Shown here: one piece after another, positions 11,150-22,825 of the stretch
Position numbering within the stretch: the first letter of the stretch is position 1
Layout: each line of letters begins with the position of its first letter
Source: Aplectana chamaeleonis
Taxonomy: Eukaryota; Nematoda; Chromadorea; Rhabditida; Cosmocercidae
Direction of reading: 5' to 3'
DNA: 64,000 nucleotides
Assembly: GCA_029168955.1 (NCBI GenBank)
Contig: JAPDOI010001317.1
Location: 62,001 to 126,000 of the forward strand
Made by a program: the position numbers and the translations under genes
The notes under the pieces: model-generated
Told to the model about the DNA's origin: nothing
Database searches by the model: none
What the model saw: the letters and a program-made list of their open reading frames with translations, nothing else

Positions 11150-11755
11150 ACTGACACCAACTAAGGCCCCGGTCATAGTTGGATGAGCCGACGCCTCCAG
11201 CCCGGTCGATACACACAGAATGCATTGGAAATGGGATGCAAAAATCACTCGGTGTATCCCCCCCGCACCCCCCAACACCCACCCGGTCGATACGTATGAA
11301 CAACATGGTGAGGTGAAGCTGAGAAAATCACTCGGTGCATCCCCGCTTTCTTCCCTTTCGCACCCGCACCCCCGGTCGATACGTATGTTTAAAATGATGG
11401 AGTGAGGTTGAGAAAATCACTCAATGTATCCGACGCGGTCGATATCCATGCAATACGTGGATGAGAAAATCACCGGGTGGGGGGGTCGAAGATAAAACAT
11501 TGCGTATCACTAGAAAGCTAACCTCACTGCTACCTCCGTGACTTCACCATACTCGCCTTCACTATTTCTCTGAACAGGTGCAATCCTGTTGGCCACGTAA
11601 TCATCGTCATATCTAGTTGGATGCATCGAGTGATTTTTCTCAACCTCACTCCATCATTTTAAACATACGTATCGACCGGGGTGGTGTTGGGGGTGCGGGG
11701 GTGCGGGGGATGCAGATGCAAATAGCACCAACTATGACCGGGGCCTAAGCTCTGC
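11150..11755. mobile_element. fold-back element with internal tandem repeats
   Basis: The outer arms CACCAACTAAGGCCCCGGTC (about 11154) and GACCGGGGCCTAAGC (about 11737) are inverted. Inside, a CGGTCGATACGTATG ... GAGAAAATCACTCGGTGCAT segment repeats imperfectly about four times (11200-11480) and returns inverted at about 11625-11690. Similar CGGTCGATA...GAGAAAATCAC material is seen near 61520. No gene. Confidence 0.6.
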
Positions 11756-11912
11756 TACCGCCGCAGTGACCTGTTGAGTTCGATTATCACAGCGCGGAGC
11801 GGTGGCTTTTTCGTCGGAACCTCCTTATCACTAGTTATATTTCACCGAGGCCCACCGCTCTGCTTCTGGTATTGATCGAAATCAACAGGTCACTACGGCG
11901 GTACCAGAGTTT
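11756..11912. mobile_element. fold-back element
   Basis: CTCTGCTACCGCCGCAGTGA (about 11752) pairs with TCACTACGGCGGTACCAGAG (about 11891). The inner arms GAGCGGTGG and CCACCGCTC also pair. No ORF. Confidence 0.6.
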
Positions 11913-11948
11913 ACCTACACCCTATCTTGGGAAAAGTAAGCCGGGTGG

Positions 11949-12396
11949 GCAGGGTTGAGCAGGCGGTTGCGCTAATTTTAGACGGAGCTACGACCCCCTC
12001 TGTTGACAAAAAAATTGATTTTTTTTTCGACCCCTCTCCCGAAATGAAAAATTGCTTGCCCTTTTTTCGAGTGACGAATCTGGATAAATTCAAACCTGTG
12101 GTAATGAGAGACAGTTTTCAATTTTTCTCGAGAAAGAAGAAATTTTTCAAGGAATAAATCTAAAAAATGTTAGACACTATTACAAAAAAATTTGACGAAA
12201 CCTAAAAACAACAATGCATACTTCTCACACGCTACTGAGTCTTACTACCTCATTTTAGCTTAGCAAATGGTTTGGAGATAAATCTTTTTTTTACCAAAAT
12301 TTTTGCGACCCCTCCAAACTCTAATTGTTTTTTGAAAGTTTTCTTGAATTTTCACGGCCCCTCGTTGTGCCGACTTGCAACCCTGCTCGACCCTGC
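11949..12396. mobile_element. ~450-bp MITE (GCAGGGTTGAGCAGG ends)
   Basis: The left GCAGGGTTGAGCAGGCGGTT and right AACCCTGCTCGACCCTGC are inverted. A full second copy at 60851-61448 shares the interior (for example ATGCATACTTCTCACACG). The second copy carries a nested MITE and this one shows the empty site. No transposase. Confidence 0.8.
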
Positions 12397-12601
12397 GGGT
12401 GGGTGACCGCGAGGCGCGGTTGATGCGGATCATAAGCGAGTACTCCTAGTCTCGCCGAAGACATTTCTTTTATTGTCTAGATTTCTTCGTACAGTATACA
12501 GTCCAATCGGTCATAAACTATCAAAAGAAGAGCTGAAAGTCGTCGGCGAGACTAAAGAAATTCACATTTTATCTACTTTAATCTACGCGATGCGGTCGCC
12601 C

Positions 12602-12795
12602 AGTACTCTTTCGGAATAGACGACCCAGTAGAGAAATTTTATGAGAAATGTTCATCCCACTAGAGCTGTCGATTGATTTAGTCTTTTTCAAACACACTGA
12701 GCTGTTGGATGTGACCAAACGAGTGGTTGGTCAATCCCAAATAATTGCTGATTTCACTGCATTCTTGAGTGAATCGTCTAATCCGAAAGAGCACC
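12602..12795. mobile_element. ~200-bp MITE, second copy
   Basis: Same family as 6321-6522: GTACTCTTTCGGAATAGACG at the left, and AATCCGAAAGAGCACC at the right. Confidence 0.75.
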
Positions 12796-12894
12796 GGTCG
12801 ACACCCGATTTACTTTTTCCAAGATAGGCTACACTTCATCTATTTTTCTCAAAAGTTGTATTGCACGTCCCATTGCACGCTCAAACGGTGATCT

Positions 12895-13032
12895 GAAATC
12901 GGCATTGATGGTGAAGAGACTTCGCGTTCACTGTTGAAAGCTTTCGCAAACTCGGTGCCATATGCTATACGCTCACCGAGTTTGCGCAGACCTTCAACAG
13001 TGAATGCAAAGTCTCTCCACGCCGATGTTATA
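12895..13032. repeat. inverted repeat around ACTCGGTG
   Basis: Left GGCATTGATGGTGAAGAGAC...TTCACTGTTGAA...AAACTCGGTG is mirrored by CACCGAGTTTGCG...TTCAACAGTGAA...GTCTCTCCACGCCGATG. The whole forms an imperfect 138-bp hairpin. A related palindrome with AAACTCGGT is at 38948-39050. Confidence 0.65.
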
Positions 13033-13534
13033 TGCATTAACTCAGTCGATCACCAATCTGCGAGGGATCCGCGGCGAGGATGGCTCTGCCGACCGCTTCC
13101 GCTACATATTGGCAACCGGCGGTGCTATTTTCCTGCTTTGTAGTCCAGGCAGATCCTCAACTGCTGACTCCGGGAGAAGGACGGTGTGTGAATGAAGACA
13201 CACCGCTTTCCACTTCTTTTATACTCTACCCTTTATCTATTGAGTATCATCAATTTTGTTCACGAGAGCCGAATAAGGGCTGTATAACATCAATCCTAAG
13301 ATTACGGTAGCCCCGTTCTGGCGCACTTAACTTACGTTCTTGTCAGTCGATAAACACCACCCATGATGTGGATGAAAATCAGCACCGAATTGGTGAAGAT
13401 GTTTAGAATTCCCTCCATTCTAACTTGGTGCCTTTATTTGGGATTGTACAGGTTCCCCATTTCATCCGCGCTCGCTTCTGCCGTGGAGGGTCGTTTATAC
13501 TCACGCCGCCAAGCGGCGCGGCACACAGCTGACT

Positions 13535-13684
13535 TACAGGCTATGAAACGGCGAAATTCACAGGGTTTCTACGCGTGCTGGTGCGGAGCGGAGGTTAGAG
13601 ACAGTGAGAGGGCGGAGGGCAGTCGGAGGCTGAGGCACCGCTCGCGCCTCTAATGATGTGAATTACGAAGTTTTATAGAGGGTA
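13535..13684 (+). mobile_element. TA-flanked MITE, second copy of the 2106 family
   Basis: TA, then CAGGCTATGAAACGGCGAAA, ending TTTTATAGAGGG then TA. The interior GCGGAGCGGAGGTTAGAGAC is conserved. It lies against a partial copy of the 9486 family (13488-13530) and probably landed in it. Confidence 0.75.
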
Positions 13685-15910
13685 CGACAGTCGATTGGGC
13701 TTGGAAATGATATGGATATCATCTAAGGAATCAGACGTAGAGTCCGAACCCATTTCGGTTAGGAATGGTATCAACGAGCGCGTTCGATCGGTTCATATCA
13801 AGAAGACGAGCACATCGCGCCCAGTCAGAGCTGGCGGATCGGCCGAGTTACGTACCGAAAGCGTGACAAATGTGCGCAGAATTGTACCTAATGAGTTCGT
13901 TTGCATCCGTGCGCAAGCTACTTAGTCGATATGGATCGCTTGCGATCAAACCCGGCCTACGAAAATATCCCATGCGTCAGGGGTCATATGTTGCACACCA
14001 GTTAGGAATAGGAATAAAAGAGGAATAGATTTAGAGGAAATAAACTAGGTTGGGGTCTTACGGCTTTTCGCCCAGCTAGAACGGGAGCTCAGCACACCCA
14101 GAGAGTTTCGAATATATGCTTTGCTGTTTTATTCCTTTTACGTTTCACCAATAGACCTTTTATAAAAGAGAAATCTGCGGTTGCGTCAATGAAACACTCC
14201 GAGTGGGAAGAGATGCGACCGAGTAGCAAGGAATCCCCCCATCCGCCCGTCACGTAGCCAGGAACCTCTCCTTACACCTGCCGAGAAGCCAGGAACCTTC
14301 CCGTCTGCCCATCGGACGGACGGTAACCTTCCTGTCTACCCGCAGAGTAGCCGGAAAGATGTCCGATGGAGAACTCGTCCCATAGCGGGAAGGTTTTGGA
14401 CTGCTCAGAGTTCCGTATAACGGTAAAACGGCAATCATCTCTAGAGCAGATTCATTTATAGGGCGAGGCTGTGGACGCCATATGATATCAGCGGGAAATC
14501 ACAATCTACATTAAAAGATCTTGAAGATCACAAAACCATTTATCTTGAAGATCTCACAGGCATTCACGAAAGGGCACGACAGAGGACAATGACGAACAAC
14601 ATCAAATGCGACATCTCCAGAGAATAAAATCATTAATATTAATCGTAATGAAGCTCATCAAGTGAAAGTTATTCAGGAGTCTTATATCTATAATGTCGTC
14701 AAGGAAGCAGAAAGGAGTTTGACTTTGATACAAAATTAAAGAATGTAACAAATACAAAGGGGTAGTGAATGAAACCCCGAGCTGTTCCTATACGAATGAT
14801 ATCTGAAACGTCCAAACTACTCGGTAGTCCTCCTTGCCGTTCGATTAAGGGTCCTTTCCAGTTTGTGCCTAAAATCAAAACCGTACTAATTGCCCATCTC
14901 CATCAGAGGCTACCATGCCCTGTACCTGTCATATCGCTATCATGGAACAAATCAGTCATTTCAACAGAGCTAGCGGGAAGGAGGTGGTGCAAAGGCAGTT
15001 ATTTCGGTGATCTGTCCAGAACTTGCATCTTACAGAGAACATTTTTCCTCAACCCAATGATTTGAATATGATTAATACCATAGCATACTGAGCCGACTTT
15101 GAATAAAATGGTGCACCAACCAGCGGTCATCCTGATTCTCTTGCCATTGTTGCATGGTTTGTTTGGGTAGAAAAGTCACTTTAGCAGCCCTGGAATGGAG
15201 AGGGCTTGTGATTGACGTGCAAATAAACCTATCTTTGAATTTTCTGATCTAAACGATAATTTAAGGTCTGCTAGACAGAAATTACTAGACGGTGCAATCG
15301 GTGTAAGTGTCTATGGTATGAATTTTTGACGCTCTTTTAGCAAACAGGATGGGGTAACCGTCGCGGCTCGATGAACGTTTCGACCGCGTACGTTCAAAGA
15401 ACACAGTGGTAGTGGGTGCGAACGTATGGAGGAAACTAAATTCAAAATCGGGTCATGGTCTCCATGTGACCAAACCGCAAAAGGACGAAGGGAAAAGAGG
15501 AGGAGCAAAGATCCGTGATCAGGGAACACCTCGGGTAGTGACAGCTCAACCCCTTTCGGAGAAAAGAGAAACGTTAGAGACGTATAGAGTAGGCTCTCAC
15601 TCGACAAAGAAATCCTCCCATCGAGGCCCTTCGCTCCAACCCGTTCCTACCCCGGCCATTTGTGCGGTCTGGGCACTTCAACACCTTCACCATTCCACCC
15701 GAATTTTGCGGTTTTCAATATCATAGTCATTTTACTGATGTTGAACTCCTTCGAATCCGTGTTCAAATGAGTATCCGTTGATTTCTTTTCGTTAATACCC
15801 TCATTGGCCCTCATGCAGCTATTTCATAACATCTCCATGTGCGACTCTCCATAAACCTTGGCATGATGATAATTCAATGTGTCTTGTTGAAGTTAACACA
15901 AGGTTGTCAA
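13685..15910. other. no recognisable gene
   Basis: About 2.2 kb with only short ORFs. At 14230-14420 there are loose repeats of GTAGCCAGGAACCT type. I recognise no domain, RNA gene or complete element. Confidence 0.45.
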
Positions 15911-16087
15911 TATTCTTTATGGCCGACGTTTCGGAGTAACCTCCTTCTTCAAAGCCAAATCCGAGAGCCAAAGTTTTCCCTGTGTGGGTATGAGGGAGGA
16001 TCTGTTTTCCTCTCTCATACCCACAATGGAGAAATTTCGGCTCTCGGATTTGGCTCGAAAAAGGAGAAACGTCGGTCATAAAGAATA
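15911..16087. mobile_element. fold-back MITE (TATTCTTTATGGCCGACG ends)
   Basis: Left TATTCTTTATGGCCGACGTT and right AACGTCGGTCATAAAGAATA are inverted. Inner arms with AAATCCGAGAGCCAAAG and CTCTCATACCCACA also mirror one another. The interior loop is very short, so the element is nearly one long hairpin. Confidence 0.75.
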
Positions 16088-16391
16088 CTAACAACATTGT
16101 GCGTGACTTGAACAAGAAAGCAGTACTGGATTATTGCACACCTCAAAGTAGACAGAAGAACCTCTGCTTCCAGTTCAGTCTTAAAACCTTTTTCTTATTC
16201 TGCGCATATATGTGTGACTCCTTTGAGTCTCTAGTTGTTCTCCTCAGCCCTTCTATCTCTAACAAATATTAGGACTGAGCGCGCAAAAGTTTCCACACAC
16301 AGTACCGGCCGCGTACAAGAACATTTTCGACCGCAGGCAAAGATCAGAATAGGCCTGAGCGCTCGCAAAGAACGCTGTAAACAGGATTACA

Positions 16392-16646
16392 TACAGGCCA
16401 TAAAACGGCCAATGTCTCACCGTCGACTGCGTACCACGCGCTGCGCGACCGCACGTGCGTCGGAAGCAGACGAGTTTTGGCCGCCGCGCGACGAGTTTCG
16501 GCCGTCGCGCGGCGGCTAGAACTCGTCGCGCGGCGGGGAAAACTCGGCGCGCGGCGGGCAAAACCCGTCTGCTTCCGACGCGCGTGCGGTCGCGCAGCGC
16601 GTGGCTCGCAGTCGACGGTGAGACATTGGCCGTTTTATGGCCTGTA
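16392..16646. mobile_element. GC-rich palindromic MITE (CAGGCCATAAAACGGCC ends)
   Basis: TA plus CAGGCCATAAAACGGCCAAT at the left is matched by its inverse plus TA at the right. The arms run about 95 bp. The centre contains CGCGCGGCGG-type tracts. The TIR resembles that of the 2106 family (CAGGC[T/C]AT[A/G]AAACGGC), so both may use one transposase source. Confidence 0.75.
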
Positions 16647-17034
16647 ATCGTGCGAGCGTTCCGACCGCACTTACTCTTTGCATGATTCTAACCTCGTTCC
16701 GTTCGTACCGCGCCCAACATTTTCAAAGAGCGCAAAAATCGCTACGATTTAGGTTCGAACGAGCGCAAATATATTCAGCCGTCAGGAAAAAAGGTATGAT
16801 GTATGGCAGCCGCGGACATAATGAACTCGACGCCTGATTTCTCAAATCTTTTGCAGAACTTGTTGGCCGACAGGTTCAAACAAATCCTTCGTCGAACGCG
16901 GTCGCGCCACGTTCGCATTGAGGCGGCGTGTTCCTATCCCGACGAATGCAGTCTTCAGCTCTTACCTTTCTTTTCCTTGTTGAACATATCAATCACTTCC
17001 CTTATCCTTCTCTTGCTGGAGCATTGGTTGTATT

Positions 17035-17545
17035 CAAAGGCAGTGTTCACGATAAAGAAAATGTGTTCCAGTTTCCACTAGGAATGGGTAGTGGAGGGGC
17101 ACACTGTAACGTTGACGTCGAAAGAACGCATGAAAACGAGCCAGGAAAAGCTCCAAAAGAGCCCGAAGTCGCCACTTCGAGCGCAAGACAAACCCTAAAA
17201 GAGCAACACACGCCCACCGACGTGAACAAATGAATGCTCGAGATCGTGAGATGAGCGATGATTTCAAATCATTAGCCCCGTTCTTCCCTTCATTCTCAAC
17301 TTCTCTCTTTACTCAGGTCAGCTCGCATACATCGGCTGCAAAAGACGGAAGTTACAAGCCTCGGACAACTCGTCCACCATGTTTCCTTAGCTCATTTTTT
17401 GAGAGACCATAACTCCGTTCCCAGAAGGTCTTGTACGATTTCAGAGGCATCATTGAAATCAGCATGGTGCCGTTTTCAAGATAGGCGGAAAACAGGTATT
17501 GATTTTGCGGCCCCCATTCATATTCGTGGCTTCTTCTCTTCATTC
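17035..17545. mobile_element. TTAA-family MITE, right end lost
   Basis: Starts AAAGGCAGTGTTCACGATAA and shares its interior with the complete element at 46280-46772 (for example GTGGAGGGGCACACTGTAAC, and AATCATTAGCCCCGTTCTTC). The left target reads TCAA, not TTAA, and no right TIR is found, so this is a decayed copy. Confidence 0.7.
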
Positions 17546-18529
17546 TGTCATTCTTCAATCACATAATCTCCCTGACAAAATTTATCCTCTCGTTATTCTT
17601 TGAAGTTTCAGTTTTAAATATTGAGATCGGTGCGTAATAGCTTGTCCTTAGCGTAGCCTAGTTCACCTGATGCGGCCTCGTTGTATGTAAACAGGAAGTT
17701 AAGTGCTCATTTGAAGATATTTCTCATCTAGTAGATTTCTCAGAAAACTCAGCTTACGAGCACAGAATGCGTAGCTTCGTCATAACTTGTTTCAGAAAAT
17801 TTCAACTTCGATGTTTCAGAGTTTAAATTTCCTCCATCGCGACCACTAAACCCATTTCTGAGTTTTTCCATCGAGACAGTGCAATGATGTCGCAAATTTT
17901 CTTATTTGTGTAACTTCGCCTCACTGAGAAGAAATTTGATTGATCGTACTCGACTCATTTGTTGATTTAGAAGAACTTATTGATCAATTGAATTCCGCAG
18001 CTAAAAACGAAAATCCCGTCCACAAAGAACAATTCCGGGAACGGTCATTATGAGGCGAGTGGAGCTGAGGAATACGGCGCCCCATTGCGAACGTGAGTTC
18101 GACGAAGGATTTGAGTGTCCGAACCGGTTGGCCAATAAGTTTTATATTTTTCTGCAGTTCTTATGTTATCTTGCTCTGCTGATTTTTTTCTTCGTTTTTT
18201 TTGTCTCTACACACTCTACCTTTGGTGTTCCCATTAGTTCTGATTTGTGTTCACTTGTTCCTATGATGAACAGCATTGTTTTAGCAAAACTAACCGCAGC
18301 TATTACGCTAGTACACATTGAAAACGGCGGTGTTAACCGTAGGGTTGTCGAAGACGTGTACAGATTGTTGAGCAAAATGTACTGGGATTCAGTTAGATGA
18401 ATAGCAATGTGGAAAGTGTGTAGCGGGCTCAAAAGGGGTGAGGGAGCGCGGTGGAGAATAGGTTGGCTTCAGATGGAGTGCTCGTAAAGACACTTCTTCT
18501 GTCTTCTGTACATAAGTATCTAAAAATTA
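17546..18529. other. no recognisable gene
   Basis: A short ORF at 18050-18400 has a hydrophobic stretch and a possible acceptor (TTTTTCTGCAG at about 18148), but no family is recognised. Confidence 0.4.
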
Positions 18530-18945
18530 AGTGGGGACCGTGTTGAGGATGTGTTAAGTTTTCTAAGACGTCTTTGAAATGTTCGGAAAAGTAGGCAGGG
18601 CTTCGAGAGTGCGCTCAAATGGAAAGGAAGTGCCTGGTAATAAAAAAGTATGGGGACCGTCGTTCGAGATGTGAAGGGTTCCCAGAGACGTGCTTGAAAT
18701 GATCCGAAAAGTGGGCGAGGCTTTAGGAAGAGTGCGAACAACTGCAAAAGGAGTGCGAAGTTATAAAAAACGTAGTGAATCGTCTTTGGAGATAAAGGAT
18801 TTCGAAGACTGCTTCAAATGTTTCGAAAAATTGGTGGATCTTCAAAATGAGTGCGCACAGCGGCGAGAAAGTTTGTAGTAATTCCAAAAAACGAGTGGAG
18901 GTTATGGTTCTAGGTGTGTGAGGGTTCTGAAGACGTGAGTGGAGG
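18530..18945 (+). repeat. diverged ~120-bp tandem repeat
   Basis: Four imperfect starts, at about 18531 (GTGGGGACCGTGTTGAGG), 18650 (TGGGGACCGTCGTTCGAG), 18770 (GTGAATCGTCTTTGGAG) and 18892 (GTGGAGGTTATGGTTC), are each followed by a GAAGACG-like and a TTCGGAAAAGT-like segment. In one frame the third unit reads DFEDCFKCFEKLVDL. This may be decayed coding repeats, possibly linked to the ORF at 19192. Confidence 0.55.
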
Positions 18946-19191
18946 CATCACGGATGCCAGTCATAATTTTTTTCACCACGGTCTGCTTTCCAGCACCTCA
19001 GGAAAATATTGCTCCATTACCAACTTGAGTGCTCTATATACTGTGCTTCGAAATTTCGGTGCATTATTTAGATAAGTTCACATTTCGCTGTACCTTTTCT
19101 ATACATGTTTCGGAATATTTGAAGATACAACCGCATTAAAATATGGATTACTTTTTCATATTTCGACATGAAAACATCGTGAACTATTCTT

Positions 19192-20127
19192 ATGTGTGAT
19201 CGACTGCTCAGGTACGATTCGCTGTCAATCTTTGTCGGAGGTGTTTGGTGCAGCTCGCGCACGAAAGGCAGGGGAAGGAAAATTTCTGACAAAAGCGACT
19301 TGGGCTCGGTTGACGACAGTGAATTTGACATGCCGTCGACTTCAAAGAAGCGTGCCAAGACTCTGTCGGAGTCGTTTAAAAAAGGAAACGGAAGTGAGTT
19401 GGATGAAAATGTTACGTCGACAACGGTCACCCAGGCCAAAGCAATCTCTGAGGGTCAAATAGGCTCTGTCGAGGGACCAAAAAGGGGAGAGCCGTTTGCC
19501 GAAATGAATGGTAGTGCGGAGGCGATCGCTGTCTCGAAGGACGCGAAGAACGCTCCTGATGAGGGTACCAGTGACGCGCGAAATGCTGGGGGCGAATTGG
19601 GCTCGGTTGACGACAGTGATTTCGGCACGCCGTGGGCTCCAAAGAAGCGTGCCAAGACTCTGTCGGAGACGTTAAAAAAAGCAAACGGAAGTGAGTCGGA
19701 TGAAAATGTTACGTCGACAACGGTCACCCAAGCAAAAGCAGTCCGTGAGGGTCAAATGGGCTTAGTCGAGGGACCAAAAAGGGAAGAGCCGTTTGCCGAA
19801 ATGAATGGTAGTGCGGAGGCGATCGTTGTCCCGAAGGACGCTCCCGATGAAAGTACCAAAGCTGGAGCTATGACAACCAACGAGCGGCCGGTTTTCCTAA
19901 ATTGGTCCGATATGCCCGCTTATAATAATTCAATGGCAAGTAAAAAAGTTCACATTTCAGATTGTTACTTTTTCAAAACTTCTGGTCATATTGGAAAAAT
20001 ATCATGGACGTGCATGAGAGGGGAAAATGGCGCCAGCACACAAGAAAAGCGAACACCACATCGGAGCGAGAAACACGTTGAAAAAGAAGAGAAAGAATTG
20101 AAAAATATCATGTCAAATAGGTTCTGA
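19192..20127 (+). CDS. hypothetical hydrophilic protein (probable exon) with 99-residue duplication
   Basis: A 311-codon open frame whose first ATG may not be the true start; a splice acceptor could lie just upstream (GTGCAG near 19250). I do not recognise the family. Residues about 37-118 (LGSVDDSEFDMPSTSKKRAK ... EPFAEMNGSAEAI) are repeated from about 136 (LGSVDDSDFGTPWAPKKRAK ... EPFAEMNGSAEAI). The DNA offset is exactly 297 bp. The modules differ at scattered positions but keep the frame and the acidic/KKRAK/Ser-rich pattern. That suggests a disordered protein, and KKRAK could be a nuclear signal. The C-terminus is Lys/Glu-rich (EKEEKELKN). An ATTAAA lies about 100 bp downstream, inside a MITE boundary. 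No signal peptide or membrane segment. The coding status is an inference. Confidence 0.55.
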   Translation: MCDRLLRYDSLSIFVGGVWCSSRTKGRGRKISDKSDLGSVDDSEFDMPSTSKKRAKTLSESFKKGNGSELDENVTSTTVTQAKAISEGQIGSVEGPKRGEPFAEMNGSAEAIAVSKDAKNAPDEGTSDARNAGGELGSVDDSDFGTPWAPKKRAKTLSETLKKANGSESDENVTSTTVTQAKAVREGQMGLVEGPKREEPFAEMNGSAEAIVVPKDAPDESTKAGAMTTNERPVFLNWSDMPAYNNSMASKKVHISDCYFFKTSGHIGKISWTCMRGENGASTQEKRTPHRSEKHVEKEEKELKNIMSNRF

Positions 20128-20226
20128 TGTAAATGTTGCATAATTTTGTATGTCACTGTTCCTGTGAAAAAGATGAGTTTGTTGAATATTTATCCTCTTA
20201 ATGCTTGTTGATGTACTATCAAGTGA

Positions 20227-20677
20227 TTAAAGGCAGGGTTCGCGATAAAACCGCTTGTTGTGCTCTCCCCATCAAAAGGTAGGTCTGGGCATCACAAACG
20301 TGAAAATAAGTAAAAAACTGAATAAAAAACGCTCAGGGACAAGTTATTTCTTGGTGTCCTCCCGCCTCCAGCTATCGGGATTTCTATAAAAGCCTGTTTT
20401 GTTAACTTCAATTTTCCTTCTAAAGTAATTTCTGAGCACTTCTATAGCCTCCTGACTACTTTAACAGCATAATAAAAGGCGGATAAACACGCAATAACGA
20501 AAATATCGTTAATTAGGGGGCCGGCCGACACCAGTAATTAGCCGTTATACCTTGTTTTTCTGCGTTTTTCCCGCGGAATTCCGGGTTTTTTCACTAATTT
20601 TCACTTTTGTTATGACCAAATCTACATTCTCATGAAGAGAGCCCAAAAATCGTTTTTATCGCGAACTCTGCCTTTAA
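20227..20677. mobile_element. TTAA-family MITE, complete
   Basis: TTAA, then AGGCAGGGTTCGCGATAAAA, ending TTTTTATCGCGAACTCTGCC then TTTAA. This is one of four copies in the window with TTAA at both ends (others at 24542-25025, 46280-46772 and 56055-56726). No ORF. Confidence 0.8.
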
Positions 20678-21285
20678 ATAGCGAATAAACTCGTGATAAT
20701 CAAATTTGTGTTTCTATGCAATACGCATGCAGGGAATCCCCCAACTGTGATCTCCACTACTGGCTGTTATGCACTATAATGGCCAGTGATGGACATCACG
20801 ATTGGAGGATCGCCTGCTGGTGTATTGCGCTGTTTTCCGCCCCCTCCCATCGGACGAGCGCCATGATTTCATATTTGCTCACGGTCCGAACCCAGTGCCG
20901 TGATGCAGATTTACCTTCCTAACGCGCACACTTTCGTACTGACCGTGCGGTCGCAGCGCTTAGAACGCTCGCAATGGTGCGGTCGGAACGTCGCCCATCT
21001 CGCCATCGATCCTATTGTTGCGCGCAGCCGGTCGTAATGTTCGACCGAGTAAACGTCTACTGCGTCGATAGTTCTTTCTTCCACTCCTGTGTATCTCATC
21101 AGACTTTGCTGTAGCATTGTTGTACATTGTTCGCCATTGTCAAGAGCTTAGCGCTCCCGATGCAGATTGACGCAGTCCAGAGGGTTGAAGGGAGGAAAAC
21201 ACTTGTCAACCACAAACACCCAGCTCGCTGTGCTACACCGAAAGAGTGGACTTCGATCTACGACTCTAGTAATAGTATCGGTTAT
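20678..21285. other. no recognisable gene
   Basis: Contains scattered GTGCGGTCG motifs (about 20945-21000) also seen near 16300-16900, probably a dispersed repeat. No gene is supported. Confidence 0.4.
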
Positions 21286-21720
21286 ACTAGCTTTATTCGG
21301 GAGTGCACAAGCCCCCTTTTACACCCACACTCGCTTCTACAGTATTGCACCACGGCGGCGCGGTCTGATTGAGAAAACGTTTGTTCTCTTTATTTTCAAC
21401 AAAAAGGTTATTCTTTCTGAACATTTATTGTCTGTTTCGAATCGATGGCTTATCCATACACTACCCATTAGGATGACATTCAAATTTTTACCGAAACAAG
21501 TGGATTGTGGAAAATTTCGAAAAAAATATTCTTCTCTGAAAATGAGCGGCCATCATGCGGACAATCGGACGGTGGTCATGCGAAGGTCGATGCCTGCAAC
21601 ATGGGGTGGGAGAGATTGGATGAGGGAAGGCCACGACAGACCGCGACGCCGTGGTGCAATACTGTAGAAGCGAGTGCGGGTGAAAGGGGGGCTTGTGCAC
21701 CCCCGAATAAAGGCGGTATA
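21286..21720. mobile_element. fold-back element with ~70-bp arms
   Basis: CTTTATTCGGGAGTGCACAA plus CCCCCTTTTACACCCACACT on the left is mirrored on the right by GAGTGCGGGTGAAAGGGGGG then CTTGTGCACCCCCGAATAAA. The two arms enclose about 285 bp without a recognisable gene. Confidence 0.75.
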
Positions 21721-22181
21721 CTTGCGTAGGCTATCCCCTCAAGAATGACTAAAAACTGACTTTTCTCTGGCTGTCGGTATAATATCTTTTTCCTTCTCAG
21801 TTGGAAGGCACAGCACGTTGGAGAGGAACGTGTTTGCTTGCAGCGATTGCCAACCGTAATGGGGTAGCTTTTCAAGCTTATCTAGCTCATACGTGAGGTG
21901 ATGATCAGAAGGATGCTGCTGAAACAATTATCATTCGAAAGTGCAAAAATTTGAGCATTACATAAAAATGCATTATAAATGACCTCCATAGCAACTGGCA
22001 AAGGCAAGTCTTTCGTGTGACTGATTGTCCTAATCATATCGTGAGTAACATATTCGATGTCGGTGATATTTGCCATGAAGTTCTCATTAGTTGGCGCAGC
22101 AAAGTCTTCTTCGTTACCGCTATCAGCCTCCTAGAATTTGTCCAGATTTCGCAAGATAACCGAGTTGATCACAAAACTCAC

Positions 22182-22317
22182 GGGTCAGGTAAGACTCGAG
22201 CCTGCATCGCAGCGCTTACCGGGCGAGAGGGTTACCATCATCATTACAATTACAAGTGTAGTGGTAACATTCTCGCCCAAAAAGAGATGCTATGCAGGTT
22301 CGAGTCCGGCCTGACCC
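22182..22317. repeat. 136-nt hairpin/inverted repeat with a B-box-like arm
   Basis: GGGTCAGG, then GACTCGAGCCTGCAT, then GGGCGAGAGGGTTACCA pair in order with TGGTAACATTCTCGCCC, ATGCAGGTTCGAGTC and CCTGACCC. The loop is about 24 nt. The right arm contains GGTTCGAGTCC, which matches the pol III B-box/TψC consensus. No D-arm or anticodon arm fits, so it is not a tRNA. A mini-MITE or a miRNA-precursor-like hairpin are both possible. Confidence 0.65.
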
Positions 22318-22319
22318 TT

Positions 22320-22825
22320 AATTTTGTGTTCAACTCAGCTATCTTGTGATCATACACCATACCAAGAAAGGCATGAGACAAGCATTCGAAAAAGTCAACC
22401 CTCATTACGGCGATTGAAGTCGCACGGGAAAATTTCATGCCAAGGGGTCGCAACATGGGCGGCGCCGAAAACACCCTTGAAAAGCTAGGATAACATAGAA
22501 AGAGAGCTGTTAAGCCGAAAGCTTCTATATCTCTGGCTGCATTGAGATTTGCAATGCAGCCGTTGAGCCATTGAGCTTGCAAGAGCTTTCCGATTGAATC
22601 GAATGCGTTGTATCAACGCTAGACACAAGGGTGGTTTCAGCATCATTCAACTCCTTCTCAAGCCGCAATGGAGAGCGGACCCTGATTTTTCGAGAACGTG
22701 TTCAGAATAATTAACGATTGCCTTGTTCAATGATTGCTCTAGAAATTCTTCTAACTACACCATGTTTTGCTTACATCCCGATGTTTTAGAATACCATGTT
22801 CCGTATGTTGTGGCATTATCGTGTG
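22320..22825. other. no recognisable gene
   Basis: Short ORFs only; no repeat or RNA structure recognised. Confidence 0.4.

Noticed and set aside
22288..22317. tRNA gene with a GGTTCGAGTCC T-loop
   Set aside because: The left half is simply the inverse of the right arm; no D-arm or anticodon arm can be drawn and the length is 136 nt.
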